The notes beneath the pieces are model-generated. The model saw nothing but the letters and a program-made list of their open reading frames with translations. It was not told where the DNA came from and did no database searches. This document shows positions 8,846 to 17,691 of a DNA stretch of 64,000 bases, in pieces. A program made the translations under genes and the position numbers. The stretch is from Rugamonas rivuli. GTDB lineage: Bacteria; Pseudomonadota; Gammaproteobacteria; Burkholderiales; Burkholderiaceae_D. The stretch is from the NCBI RefSeq assembly GCF_009380165.1, contig NZ_WHUF01000010.1:1-64000 (forward strand). Direction: 5' to 3'. The stretch's first letter is position 1. The number at the start of each line of letters is the position of its first letter.

Positions 8846-9379
8846 TTATTTAATATCGAAGATATCGATAGGGCGCGGCACCGGTTTCTGGGTGCGGCGC
8901 CAGCGCAGCAGCAGCACGCTGTAGCAGGCGTAGAAGCCGCCCAGCAAACCAAACAGCACGGCCGTCAGCGGATTGCCGACGAAATCGGGATCCAGCGGCA
9001 GGTGGTCGTGCATGTGCAGGTAGGCCTCGAACAGGCGGTAAATCAGGCGGCTGATGAACAGCATCGCCACCAGCAGGCCGAGACGGCGGTTGGGCGTGTA
9101 GAAGAAGCCCTCGGTCGTATTTTCAAGCCGGGTCAGTTGCATGTTGCGGTAGCCCAGCGCGGCGCCGAACGCGGCGCCCACCACCAGCGCGCCGAAAGCC
9201 TCCCATTTGCCCAGCAGCGTCGCGGCCAGTACGCCCAGCAGGGCGGACATCGCGCCCGCCGCCAGGTAGTGGCGCCACAGTTCCGAGCGGGTGCGGCCCA
9301 TCAGGCGCTTCAGGCGCGAGTAGATGCGCCAGATGGCCAGGGGCACCAGCAGCAACAGGACGATAGTAGGCATATCCAT
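8846..9379 (-). CDS. Hypothetical multi-pass membrane protein
   Basis: About 177 residues from ATG 9379, chosen because GGAA lies 8 nt upstream; an upstream TTG at 9391 is the longer alternative. Five hydrophobic segments are visible: residues 5-20, near 45-62, 65-80, 110-125 and 145-165. The C-terminal tail is basic then acidic (RWRRTQKPVPRPIDIFDIK). The overall pattern is like CcdC-type membrane proteins, but I cannot name it with confidence. It is convergent with the hydrolase gene (1-nt gap). Confidence 0.7.
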   Translation of the reverse strand: MDMPTIVLLLLVPLAIWRIYSRLKRLMGRTRSELWRHYLAAGAMSALLGVLAATLLGKWEAFGALVVGAAFGAALGYRNMQLTRLENTTEGFFYTPNRRLGLLVAMLFISRLIYRLFEAYLHMHDHLPLDPDFVGNPLTAVLFGLLGGFYACYSVLLLRWRRTQKPVPRPIDIFDIK

Positions 9380-9450
9380 AAGCGATTCCAACGGCGAAAT
9401 TCAAAGAACAGCGATTGTACGCCACTCCGCCTTCTCCCCACAGCGTTACA

Positions 9451-9485
9451 GATTGTCACCCAATATCCTGCATTGATTGACAATC
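9451..9485. promoter_or_regulatory. Inverted repeat GATTGTCA/TGACAATC upstream of S9 peptidase
   Basis: A perfect 8-bp inverted repeat, GATTGTCA (9451-9458) and TGACAATC (9478-9485), is separated by 19 nt. The right arm contains TTGACA, a perfect -35 consensus, so a bound dimer could block the promoter of the peptidase gene at 9545. No convincing -10 box was found at the expected spacing, so the promoter itself is uncertain. Confidence 0.35.
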
Positions 9486-9544
9486 ACGGATAGCATAAGC
9501 AAACTGATCCGCAGCAGCCTCGCTTCTGGACCGAAAGGACTTCC

Positions 9545-12001
9545 ATGAACAAACCGTTACCCCTGCTGCCCCTGAATCTGGGTTTGATGGCCGCCTCGCC
9601 GCAATCCGGCGCCCAGGAGGGCGGCTACCGCCTGCCGCCCGCCGCCCTGATGGAGATCGTCGACGCCCCGCGCGCGCCGGCCCTCAGCCTGAGCCCCCAA
9701 CGCAACCTGGCCGCCGTGGTGCAGACGCCGCCGCTGCCCGGCATCGCCGAAGTGGCGCAGCCGGAGCTCAAGCTGGCCGGCCTGCGCATCAACCCGCGCA
9801 CCTGTTCCTCTTCCCGCTTCGCCTTCGGCACCGATCTCGGCCTGCTCGATATCGCCACGCAAAAGGAAAGCCGCATCCGCGGGCTGCCGCGCGCGCTGCG
9901 CCTGGCGGACCTGGCCTGGTCGCCGGACCAGCGCTACCTGGCCTTCTCGCACGTGGCCTACAAGGGCGAGCGCGGATCGGTGGAGCTGTGGCTGGTAGAT
10001 ATCGCTGCACGCAAGGCCTCGCGGCTGTCGGCCCAGCCCTTGTCGGCGGTGCTGACGCGCGGCTTCAACTGGCTGCCCGACAGCAGCGGGCTGCTGGTGC
10101 ACTGGCGTCCGGCCGGCATCGGCAAGGCGCCCGTGTCGGACGGCATTCCGACCGGCCCGATCCAGCAGGACAGCGATGCCGGCGGCGCGTTGCGCCAGCT
10201 GCGCACCTATCAGGATCTGCTGAAGAACGAGGCCGATGCGCGCCTGTTCGAATACTACGTGACGGTGCAGATGGTGCTGCTCGACCTGCACGGCAAGGGA
10301 CGGCCCATCGGCGAGCCGGGGCAGTTCTCGCGCACGTCGGTCGCGCCGGGCGGCCAGTACCTGCTGACGCAAAGCGTGACGCGGCCGTACTCGTACATCG
10401 TGCCCGCCTCCAGTTTCGGCGAGCGGGTGGAAGTGCGCGATCTGCATGGCACGGTGCTGCACACGGTGGCCTTGCTGCCGCTGGAGGAGGGCCTGCCGCC
10501 GGGGAATGACGCGGTGTCCGAAGGCGTGCGCCATGTGTCGTGGCGCGCCGACGCGCCGGCCACGCTGGTGTGGACCGAGGCGCAGGATGGCGGCGATCCG
10601 GCCCGTCCGGTGATCGACAACATCCGCGACCTGGTCTACCAGCACGCGGCGCCGTTCCGCGAACCGCCGCTGGTGCTGGCGCGGCTGACGATGCGCTACG
10701 CCGGCATCGCCTGGGGCCGTGGCGATGTCGCGCTGATCAATGAGCGCTGGCACAAGACGCGCGACTACAAGCAGTGGATGATACAGCCCGACCATCTGTC
10801 CACGCCGCCGGAGCTGATCTACGCCGGTTCGTACGAAGACCGCTACAGCAGCCCCGGTTCGCCGGTGATGCGGGCCGACGGCAGCGGCTTCCCGCGCCTG
10901 TTGATCGGCCCCGGCACCACGCTGCTGCTGGATGGCGCAGGCGCCACGCCGGAGGGCGACCGTCCCTTCATCGATCGCCTGAGCCTGACCACCAAGACCA
11001 AGGAGCGCCTGTTCCAGAGCGCCGCGCCGTACTTCGAAAACGTGGCGGCGGTGCTGAACGATGACGGCACGCTGCTGTTGACGACGCGCGAATCGCCGAC
11101 GGAACGGCCGAACTACTATCTGCGCGACCTGACTAAGCCGGAAGGCCGGCAACTGACGGCGCTGACCAGCTATCCGCATCCGACGCCGCAGCTGAAGGAT
11201 GTGCACAAGGAGCAGATCCGCTACCCGCGCAACGACGGCGTGGAGCTGACGGCCACGCTGATGCTGCCGCCCGGTTACGACGCAGTGCGCGACGGCCCGC
11301 TGCCGCTGCTGATGTGGGCTTATCCGCAGGAGTTCAAATCGGCCGGCGCGGCCAGCCAGACCACCGGTTCGCCGTACCGTTTCAACGCGGTCAGCTACTG
11401 GGGGCCGGCGGCCTTCCTGGCGATGGGATATGCGGTGCTGGACAATCCATCCTTCCCCATCGTCGGCGCGGGCGAGGAAGAGCCGAACGACAGCTATCTG
11501 CCGCAGTTGGTGGCGGACGCGCAGGCGGCGGTGGACGAGGTGGTACGGCGCGGCGTGGCCGACCGCCACCGCATCGCCATCGGCGGCCATTCGTATGGCG
11601 CTTTCATGACGGGCAATCTGCTGGCGCATACGCGTCTGTTCAAGGCCGGCATCGCGCGCAGCGGCGCCTACAACCGCACGCTGACGCCGTTCGGTTTCCA
11701 GTCGGAGGAACGGCCGTTCTGGCAGGCGCAGGCGGTGTACCAGGCCATGTCGCCGTTTAATAACGCCGACAAGATCAAGGATGCGATGCTGCTGATCCAC
11801 GGCGCGGAGGACAGCAATACCGGCACCTTCCCCTTGCAGAGCGAGCGCATGTTCCAGGCCATCAAAGGCCTGGGCGGCACGGCGCGGCTGGTGATGCTGC
11901 CGAACGAATCGCACGCCTACCGCGCACGCGAATCGATCCTGCACATGCTGTACGAAACCAATGCGTGGCTGGACAAATACGTGAAGCACGCAAAACCGTG
12001 A
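9545..12001 (+). CDS. S9 family prolyl oligopeptidase-type peptidase
   Basis: The 818-residue serine peptidase has a weak signal peptide (LPLLPLNLGLMAAS), an N-terminal beta-propeller-like region (about 60-520) and a C-terminal alpha/beta-hydrolase domain. The catalytic triad is readable: Ser683 in GGHSYGAF, Asp756 in HGAEDSN and His790 in ESHAYR. The family cleaves short peptides; secreted homologues act in nutrient acquisition. AAAGGAC lies 5 nt before the ATG. The S41-like gene follows after 11 nt, suggesting a peptidase operon. Confidence 0.92.
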   Translation: MNKPLPLLPLNLGLMAASPQSGAQEGGYRLPPAALMEIVDAPRAPALSLSPQRNLAAVVQTPPLPGIAEVAQPELKLAGLRINPRTCSSSRFAFGTDLGLLDIATQKESRIRGLPRALRLADLAWSPDQRYLAFSHVAYKGERGSVELWLVDIAARKASRLSAQPLSAVLTRGFNWLPDSSGLLVHWRPAGIGKAPVSDGIPTGPIQQDSDAGGALRQLRTYQDLLKNEADARLFEYYVTVQMVLLDLHGKGRPIGEPGQFSRTSVAPGGQYLLTQSVTRPYSYIVPASSFGERVEVRDLHGTVLHTVALLPLEEGLPPGNDAVSEGVRHVSWRADAPATLVWTEAQDGGDPARPVIDNIRDLVYQHAAPFREPPLVLARLTMRYAGIAWGRGDVALINERWHKTRDYKQWMIQPDHLSTPPELIYAGSYEDRYSSPGSPVMRADGSGFPRLLIGPGTTLLLDGAGATPEGDRPFIDRLSLTTKTKERLFQSAAPYFENVAAVLNDDGTLLLTTRESPTERPNYYLRDLTKPEGRQLTALTSYPHPTPQLKDVHKEQIRYPRNDGVELTATLMLPPGYDAVRDGPLPLLMWAYPQEFKSAGAASQTTGSPYRFNAVSYWGPAAFLAMGYAVLDNPSFPIVGAGEEEPNDSYLPQLVADAQAAVDEVVRRGVADRHRIAIGGHSYGAFMTGNLLAHTRLFKAGIARSGAYNRTLTPFGFQSEERPFWQAQAVYQAMSPFNNADKIKDAMLLIHGAEDSNTGTFPLQSERMFQAIKGLGGTARLVMLPNESHAYRARESILHMLYETNAWLDKYVKHAKP

Positions 12002-12012
12002 GAAGAAAAAAT

Positions 12013-13044
12013 ATGAAGCGCATCGTCGCGCTGGCGTTGGCGGCGGCCTTGCTGTCGGCCGGCGCGCGGGCGCAGAACGGCGATGCTGGCCAGATCGACG
12101 GCGCCACCGCGCGCGCCCTGGTGCAGAAGGTGCTGGAACTGGTCGAGAGCAAGGCGGTGCCGCCGCTCGACCAAGCCGACTACGACGTGGCCAGGAAACG
12201 CCTGCTGGCGCTGGCGCCCGCCGATGCGTCTTCGGTGGAGCGGCCCGCAGTCTATGCGGCGATCCGCAAGCTGCTCAACACCTTGGATAGCGACCGTCAC
12301 AGCTTCTTCTGGTCGGATCAGGCGATCAACGATTACAAGGGCTACGGCGCCAGCGTGGCGGCGAAACTGGTGACAGTGAAGACGATAGAAACCCCCACCG
12401 GACGCGCGCTGCTGATACTGCCGCCACCCATTACCGACGGCACACCGGAAGCCGTTACTGCTTATGTCGACACCTTGTTGCAGCAGGTGGCAAGTGAGCC
12501 CGGGCTGGCGGAGACTTGCGCGCTGGTGGTCGACCTGACGATGCAAACCGGCGGCAACGCCTGGCCGCCGATGGTGGCGCTGGCGCCGCTGTTCACGGTG
12601 GAGAACCAGGCCCGCTTCGTGCCCGCCCATGGCGAACGCTGGCCGCTGGCCAATTTGCAGAGCATCGCCCATCTCGCGCAGAAAAGCGTCAAGGCCAGGA
12701 CTAATCCCCTGGAGAAGTTCAGGGGGCAGGACTTTGCCGTCATCCTTGGTTCCGACACGGCGAGTGCCGGCGAGATGGTGGCGATCGCCCTGCGCGGCGA
12801 GACAGGGCGTTCGCGCTCCTTCGGCCTGGCCACCGCCGGAAAGACGACGGCCAACAACGTATTCGATACGCCGGATCACGGGCATCTGGTGTTGACGACG
12901 GCGCTGTATGCGTACGGCCAGCAGCCGCCGCTGCGCGGCAAGCTGGTGCCGGACGAACCCGCGTTCGGCGGTGAGTCGCTGGCTTCGGTGCGCGCCAGGG
13001 CGGCGGCGTGGGCCACCGCGCGCGCCACGGCGTGCCGGCGCTGA
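12013..13044 (+). CDS. S41-like serine peptidase, secreted
   Basis: The 343-residue protein starts at ATG 12013, with GAGAAG upstream and a clear signal peptide ending AGARAQ; an in-frame ATG at 11965 lies inside the previous gene and is rejected. The C-terminal half is an S41 fold: a (V)VDLTMQTGG strand equivalent to DLRGNGGG, a probable nucleophile Ser251 in TASAGE and Lys277 in ATAGKTT. The usual PDZ domain is not evident. It is probably co-transcribed with the S9 peptidase, so the pair may process the same exported peptides. Confidence 0.85.
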   Translation: MKRIVALALAAALLSAGARAQNGDAGQIDGATARALVQKVLELVESKAVPPLDQADYDVARKRLLALAPADASSVERPAVYAAIRKLLNTLDSDRHSFFWSDQAINDYKGYGASVAAKLVTVKTIETPTGRALLILPPPITDGTPEAVTAYVDTLLQQVASEPGLAETCALVVDLTMQTGGNAWPPMVALAPLFTVENQARFVPAHGERWPLANLQSIAHLAQKSVKARTNPLEKFRGQDFAVILGSDTASAGEMVAIALRGETGRSRSFGLATAGKTTANNVFDTPDHGHLVLTTALYAYGQQPPLRGKLVPDEPAFGGESLASVRARAAAWATARATACRR

Positions 13045-13092
13045 GCGGGGCGGCGTAGAATACAGGACGTGCCAATCACCGGAGTGTCGACC

Positions 13093-13212
13093 ATGGATAC
13101 CGTTACCGCTCACCGCGCCCCCGATCCCGTACCGGTGGATGATCCGGCGCCGCCGGCCATCCCCCATCCTGTGCCGCAGGATGATCCGGTGCCGGACCAT
13201 AACCCAAGCTAG
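13093..13212 (+). CDS. Small proline/aspartate-rich peptide (39 aa)
   Basis: A short ORF, ATG 13093 to TAG 13212, encodes 39 residues rich in Pro and Asp with an internal near-repeat (DPVPVDDP and HPVPQDDPVP). GGAG lies 8 nt before the ATG, and a TAGAAT -10-like box lies at about 13056-13061. There is no signal peptide or membrane segment; it is almost certainly disordered. Function is unknown. Support is the ribosome-binding site plus a composition unlike the shadow frames around it. Confidence 0.45.
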   Translation: MDTVTAHRAPDPVPVDDPAPPAIPHPVPQDDPVPDHNPS

Positions 13213-13215
13213 GGC

Positions 13216-16200
13216 TTAATCGAAGGCCCAGGTGTAGAGCACGTCCAGCGCGTTGTTGGTGCCGGTCTGGAATTGCAGCGTGATGCGCGGGTTCAGTTTG
13301 TATTTGAGCTTGACCAGGCTGGTCGCCGTGCCCGCACCCTGTTCAAAGCTCAGGTAAGCCCGCGACGACAGGCGCTTGCCCACCGTGACCACCGTCGTCT
13401 GCAAGCCGGTGGCCGCACCGGCCGAGGTGCCGGCCGCCTGACTCACGCCCAGTTCATCCACGCCCAATGCATTCGCCAGTTTCCCCTGGCCGCCGCCGAA
13501 CAGTGCGCCCGCCGCTGCGCTGAGCAGCGCCATGTCGTTGCCGGCGGTGTTGTCGATGCCGTGGCCCAGCACCAGCCAGGCCAGCTTGTCGCTGTCCGAC
13601 ACGGTAGGCGTCGACACCAGCTTGGCCACCGGCGCCAGCGCCGTGCCGCGCACTTCCACGCCCGCTTCCACATTAGTCTCGCTGAGCGCTTCGCCTTCCG
13701 GGCGGCGCCGCACGGCGAGGATGTTCAGGCCAGGGTTGTCGTAGGCGCCAGTGAAGTTGATTACGCCGCGGTCGATCGCCAGCTTCTGTCCATACGCCGC
13801 ATAAGTACCGCTGTCCACGCGGATGCTGCCGGTGACGCGCGGCGGCCGGCGGTCGGCCACGCGGATGCGTACCGCGCCCGCCAGCTGGGCATCCAGGCCT
13901 TTGCCTTTGAGGTGGAAGGCGTCGCCGAGGTCCGCTTCCAGGTCGATGTTGAGCGGCTGGCCTTGCGGCGTCTTGGCCGGCGCGGCACCTTTGCCGACGA
14001 TGACCACGTCGTCGCTGAGCGTCGGTGTGTTCTCGCCGGCCAGTTCGATGCTGGCGCGGTCGGCGCGGAATTTTCCGTCCAGCTGGAAGCGTTTGGCGTC
14101 GCGCACCAGCGTGCTCTGGCCGCTGATGACCAGGATGCGGTCCGGCCGCGCCAGCACTTCCAGTTTGTCGGCGCTGAGCTTGAGGTTCATGGTGGCTTCG
14201 TTGCCGGCGTAGCGTATCCAGCCGTCTGCCTGGGCGTGGCCCTCGGCACCGTCGAAGGCCAGCTTTTGCAGTTGTAGCTGGTCGCCGCTCAGACGCGCTT
14301 GCAATTGGCCGTTGCGCAGCTTGATGCCCTGGTCCAGCCAGTTCAGCACCAGCTTGTCGCCGCTGATGTCGCCGTTCAGTTGCGGCGCGCCGATGGTGCC
14401 GGCGCCGGTGACGGCCAGCTTCAGCGAGCCGTCGATCTCCAGGCCGGGTTGGCCGGCCAGCGGTGCGAGCCAGGCCAGCGAACCCATATTGGCGCTGCCG
14501 TTCAGCGTGATGGCGCTGCTCTCGGCCAGGCGGCCGTCGTGCAGCTGGGCGGTGGCGTCGATGCGGGCCTGGCCGGCGCGGGTGCCGTCCAGGTTCAGTT
14601 GCAGGTGCAGCGTGCCGTCGTTGACGTCGACGCGGCCGTTCAGCGTGCGCAGGCCGAGTGGTTGCGGCAGGTCGGCGCCGATGATGGTCAGGTCGCCCTG
14701 TTCGCGGTACACATGCAGCATGCCGCCGAGGACGGGCGGGCTGCCTTTGCTGGCGGCCTGCAGGTTCAGGCCCCATTCGGCGCCGATGGTCATGCTGCTG
14801 CGGACGTTGTCGCGCCAGGCGTCGGAGAGCTGGGCCAGGTAGTTGACCGGTACGCCGGCCGCCATGCCTTTGCTGCTCCAGGCGGGGCCGGTCTTCGCCA
14901 GGCTGTCGATGCGGATGCTGCCGTCGGGGAGCTTGATGGTGGCGCTGCCCAGTGCGATCTGCTCGGGGTGCAGCAGGCCGGCCACGCCGGTGCCGCTTGG
15001 TGCGGTCAGTTTCAGCTGCGCCGGCGCGGCCAGCGTGAGGGCGAAGCGGCCACGGTTTTGCAGTGTGTCGATGGCGCCGGTCCAGGCGTCGTTGGCCCAG
15101 GAGCCCTTGACGCGCAAGGCGGCGTCGAAGTCGGCGTTGCTGGCGCTGACTTGCAGCACGTGGCCGCTGCGCGTGCCGCTGGTTTGCAGGCGGGCTTTGT
15201 CCAGTGTCAGGGTAGGGGAGACGTAGCGGGTGATTTCGATGTCGCTGACCAGTGGCACGTCGGCGTAGGTGTCGGCGTCGGTGGCCGGTATCGTGCGGCG
15301 GCCTTGCTTCGTCGCTGCGGGGGCGGGAGCGGCCGCCATCGCGATCGTGCTGCCCAGCGTGGCGCTTCCGCGTATGGTGCCGATCTGCTGTTGGCCCGGT
15401 GCGCGCAGGTTGCTGCCGTCCAGCGTGAGCGCAAGCGCCGGCTTGGCGCTGGTGCCGGACAAGGTGCCGTTGGCGCGCAGCGCGCCTGCAAACTGCGGTC
15501 CCAGCGCGGCCAGTTGCGGCGCGTTGAGTTTCCATTCCAGTTTGTCGAGCGCGCTGCCGAAGCTGCCCTTGGCTTGCAGGCTGTTGGCCGCCAGCCGCAG
15601 GTCGATGTCGGCGTTGCCGATGCTGTTCTTGTCGGCGTTGAGTTTTGCGTAGCCGTTCAACGGCGCGTTGGCGAAGGTCGATGGCTGCAAGGTCAGGTTC
15701 AGGCCTGCGCGCCAGTCGGCGGCCAGCCGTGCGTCGGCCGTGAAGCCGGCGTTGATGGCGCCCGCCTGCGCCGCGCCGAATGCGGCGGGATTGAGGCGCT
15801 GTATGCTGCCGTTCATTTTCAGCTCGGGCGTTTTCTTCGCGCCGGCCAGTGCGATGTCGCCGCTGGCGTGGATCAGGCTATCCGGCGCGGGGCGCTTGGC
15901 GGAGGCCAGGCCCAGGCCTTTGGCGTCGGCTTCGAAGCTGGTGCGCGGCGCGTCCATGGTGCCGCTGACGATGCCGCTGGCGTTGACGGCGCCGATCAAG
16001 TCGGCGGCCACCGCGGACAGTTGGCGCGCGTCGATTTTCCAACGCAGCTGTTCGCCCGCTGCGCCGAAGCTGCCGCTGATATCGGCGGTGTTCTGCGCCA
16101 TCGCCAGATGCGCGTCGACGCCGCTGATGTGCTTTGCATCGGCATTCAGCTTGCCGCTGCCGGACAGGGTCTGGCCAGCGAGCTTGCTGGCCTTGAGGTC

Positions 16201-17691
16201 GAAGCCTGCGGCGACTTGCCATGCGGGGGCGATGTGGCCGCTGGCGTTGATGTCTGCGTTCAGATCGGCGATCGGCAGGGCAGGGGCGAGCGCGGACGGG
16301 TCGAAGTGTTCGGCGCGCAGTTTGGCGCTGAATTCCTGCTTGTCCTTCAGGCTGGCCTGGCCGGTGGCGGTGATGCTGCCTTTCTTCGCCAGCAGGCGGG
16401 CCTGGTGCAGTTGCAGCATGGCGTTGGCCAGCGTGGCTTGCAGGTCGAGTCGCAGGCCGTCTTGCGCGAGTTTGGCGTTCAGCGTTTGCTTGGTGGGCGT
16501 GCTGGCCAGCGTGATGTCGCCAGCGACGGCGGTTTTGTTGATGCCGCTGTGGATGTTCTTCAGGTCGAAGCGGTCGGTGTGCAGCGTGAACTGCGCGGCG
16601 TCGATGCCGGCTTCGGGGCCGCTGCGCTTGACGTGGCCGCCGCCGGTGAAGCGTCCTGCCTGGCCCAGGTCGAGCAGGACGTTTTCCAGTGTGGAGGCGG
16701 TCAGCGTGCCGGCCAGCTTGCCGCTGAAGGCTTGCAGGGGCAGGCCTTGCTGGTCGAGCGGGGCGGCTTTGTCCTGGTTTTGCAGGGCGAATTGGCCGGA
16801 CAGTTTTTGGTCGGGCGTGATGGCGGCGCTGAGTTTCAGGCTGAACTTCGCCTGCGGCCAGCCGGGATCGAAGCCGGCCGGGTCGAGATCGCGGCCGCTC
16901 AGGTCGAGCGCGCGCAGGATGACCGGATCGAACGGCGCCAATGCGGCGCTGGCGTTGCCGCTGGCGCCGTTGGCGCTGCCCTGTGCCTTCAAGGTGATCA
17001 GCGCGAGGTTGCCGCCGGCTTCCAGCGACAGCTGCGCGTTGCCGCCTGCCGCTGCGGCTTTGCCTTGCAGTGCAAATGGTTTGTCGGCGCCGATGGTCAG
17101 GTCGGCCTTCACGTTGCCGAACGCCGTCTGTGCGCTGGCGTCTTCCAGGTGCCAGCTGCTCTTGTCGCCGTACAGTTTGAAGCGCAGGCGTTCGATGACG
17201 TCGCTGCCGGTGGCGCTGCTCAAGGTCAGCTTGTCGAGCCGCGCGTCGGACAGGCTGAGACGGAAGGGCGCCGCCAGCGATGCCGGCATCTTGGCCGGTT
17301 CCGACGGGCCGAGACTGCGCACCGTCAGCGCCGCCACGTGCAGTTCGCTGATGGACAAGCCTTCCGAAAAATACTGCAGCGGCGACCAGTTGATATCGAT
17401 GTTGTCGGCCGTGATGACGCTGTCCTTGCTGCGGTACACCAGCCGGTCGATATGCATGCGGTGGTACAGCGATCCGCTCACGCCCGTCACGGACACTTGC
17501 CCGCCGCTGGCGTTGGAGATGCGCTGCACCAGCTGCTGCAAGGTCGATTCGCGGCCCAGCAGCCAGAAGGCGCCGGCCAGCAGGGCCACCAGCACCGCCA
17601 GCGTAATGAGCACGCGGCGCGGCCAGCGGCGGCGGGCAGGTGTGGCGGCGTTCGGCGCGTCCGGCGTCGGATTGTCTTTGTTGTCAGCCAT
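13216..17691 (-). CDS. tamB: TamB translocation and assembly module, inner membrane component
   Basis: The 1491-residue AsmA-like protein has a single N-terminal membrane anchor (RRVLITLAVLVALLAGAFWLL, about 24-46), a very long repetitive beta-rich body (alternating LK/LA strands and AN(A)xG turns) and the conserved C-terminal TamB/DUF490 region ending in ...TNNALDVLYTWAFD. TamB spans the periplasm as a hydrophobic groove and works with TamA in outer-membrane protein assembly and phospholipid transport. Its ATG overlaps the tamA stop by one base, so the pair is coupled. Confidence 0.95.
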   Translation of the reverse strand: MADNKDNPTPDAPNAATPARRRWPRRVLITLAVLVALLAGAFWLLGRESTLQQLVQRISNASGGQVSVTGVSGSLYHRMHIDRLVYRSKDSVITADNIDINWSPLQYFSEGLSISELHVAALTVRSLGPSEPAKMPASLAAPFRLSLSDARLDKLTLSSATGSDVIERLRFKLYGDKSSWHLEDASAQTAFGNVKADLTIGADKPFALQGKAAAAGGNAQLSLEAGGNLALITLKAQGSANGASGNASAALAPFDPVILRALDLSGRDLDPAGFDPGWPQAKFSLKLSAAITPDQKLSGQFALQNQDKAAPLDQQGLPLQAFSGKLAGTLTASTLENVLLDLGQAGRFTGGGHVKRSGPEAGIDAAQFTLHTDRFDLKNIHSGINKTAVAGDITLASTPTKQTLNAKLAQDGLRLDLQATLANAMLQLHQARLLAKKGSITATGQASLKDKQEFSAKLRAEHFDPSALAPALPIADLNADINASGHIAPAWQVAAGFDLKASKLAGQTLSGSGKLNADAKHISGVDAHLAMAQNTADISGSFGAAGEQLRWKIDARQLSAVAADLIGAVNASGIVSGTMDAPRTSFEADAKGLGLASAKRPAPDSLIHASGDIALAGAKKTPELKMNGSIQRLNPAAFGAAQAGAINAGFTADARLAADWRAGLNLTLQPSTFANAPLNGYAKLNADKNSIGNADIDLRLAANSLQAKGSFGSALDKLEWKLNAPQLAALGPQFAGALRANGTLSGTSAKPALALTLDGSNLRAPGQQQIGTIRGSATLGSTIAMAAAPAPAATKQGRRTIPATDADTYADVPLVSDIEITRYVSPTLTLDKARLQTSGTRSGHVLQVSASNADFDAALRVKGSWANDAWTGAIDTLQNRGRFALTLAAPAQLKLTAPSGTGVAGLLHPEQIALGSATIKLPDGSIRIDSLAKTGPAWSSKGMAAGVPVNYLAQLSDAWRDNVRSSMTIGAEWGLNLQAASKGSPPVLGGMLHVYREQGDLTIIGADLPQPLGLRTLNGRVDVNDGTLHLQLNLDGTRAGQARIDATAQLHDGRLAESSAITLNGSANMGSLAWLAPLAGQPGLEIDGSLKLAVTGAGTIGAPQLNGDISGDKLVLNWLDQGIKLRNGQLQARLSGDQLQLQKLAFDGAEGHAQADGWIRYAGNEATMNLKLSADKLEVLARPDRILVISGQSTLVRDAKRFQLDGKFRADRASIELAGENTPTLSDDVVIVGKGAAPAKTPQGQPLNIDLEADLGDAFHLKGKGLDAQLAGAVRIRVADRRPPRVTGSIRVDSGTYAAYGQKLAIDRGVINFTGAYDNPGLNILAVRRRPEGEALSETNVEAGVEVRGTALAPVAKLVSTPTVSDSDKLAWLVLGHGIDNTAGNDMALLSAAAGALFGGGQGKLANALGVDELGVSQAAGTSAGAATGLQTTVVTVGKRLSSRAYLSFEQGAGTATSLVKLKYKLNPRITLQFQTGTNNALDVLYTWAFD

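Noticed and set aside
9557..11989. 810-codon open frame antisense to the S9 peptidase
   Set aside because: Gln/His/Arg-rich shadow; the plus strand has the catalytic triad.
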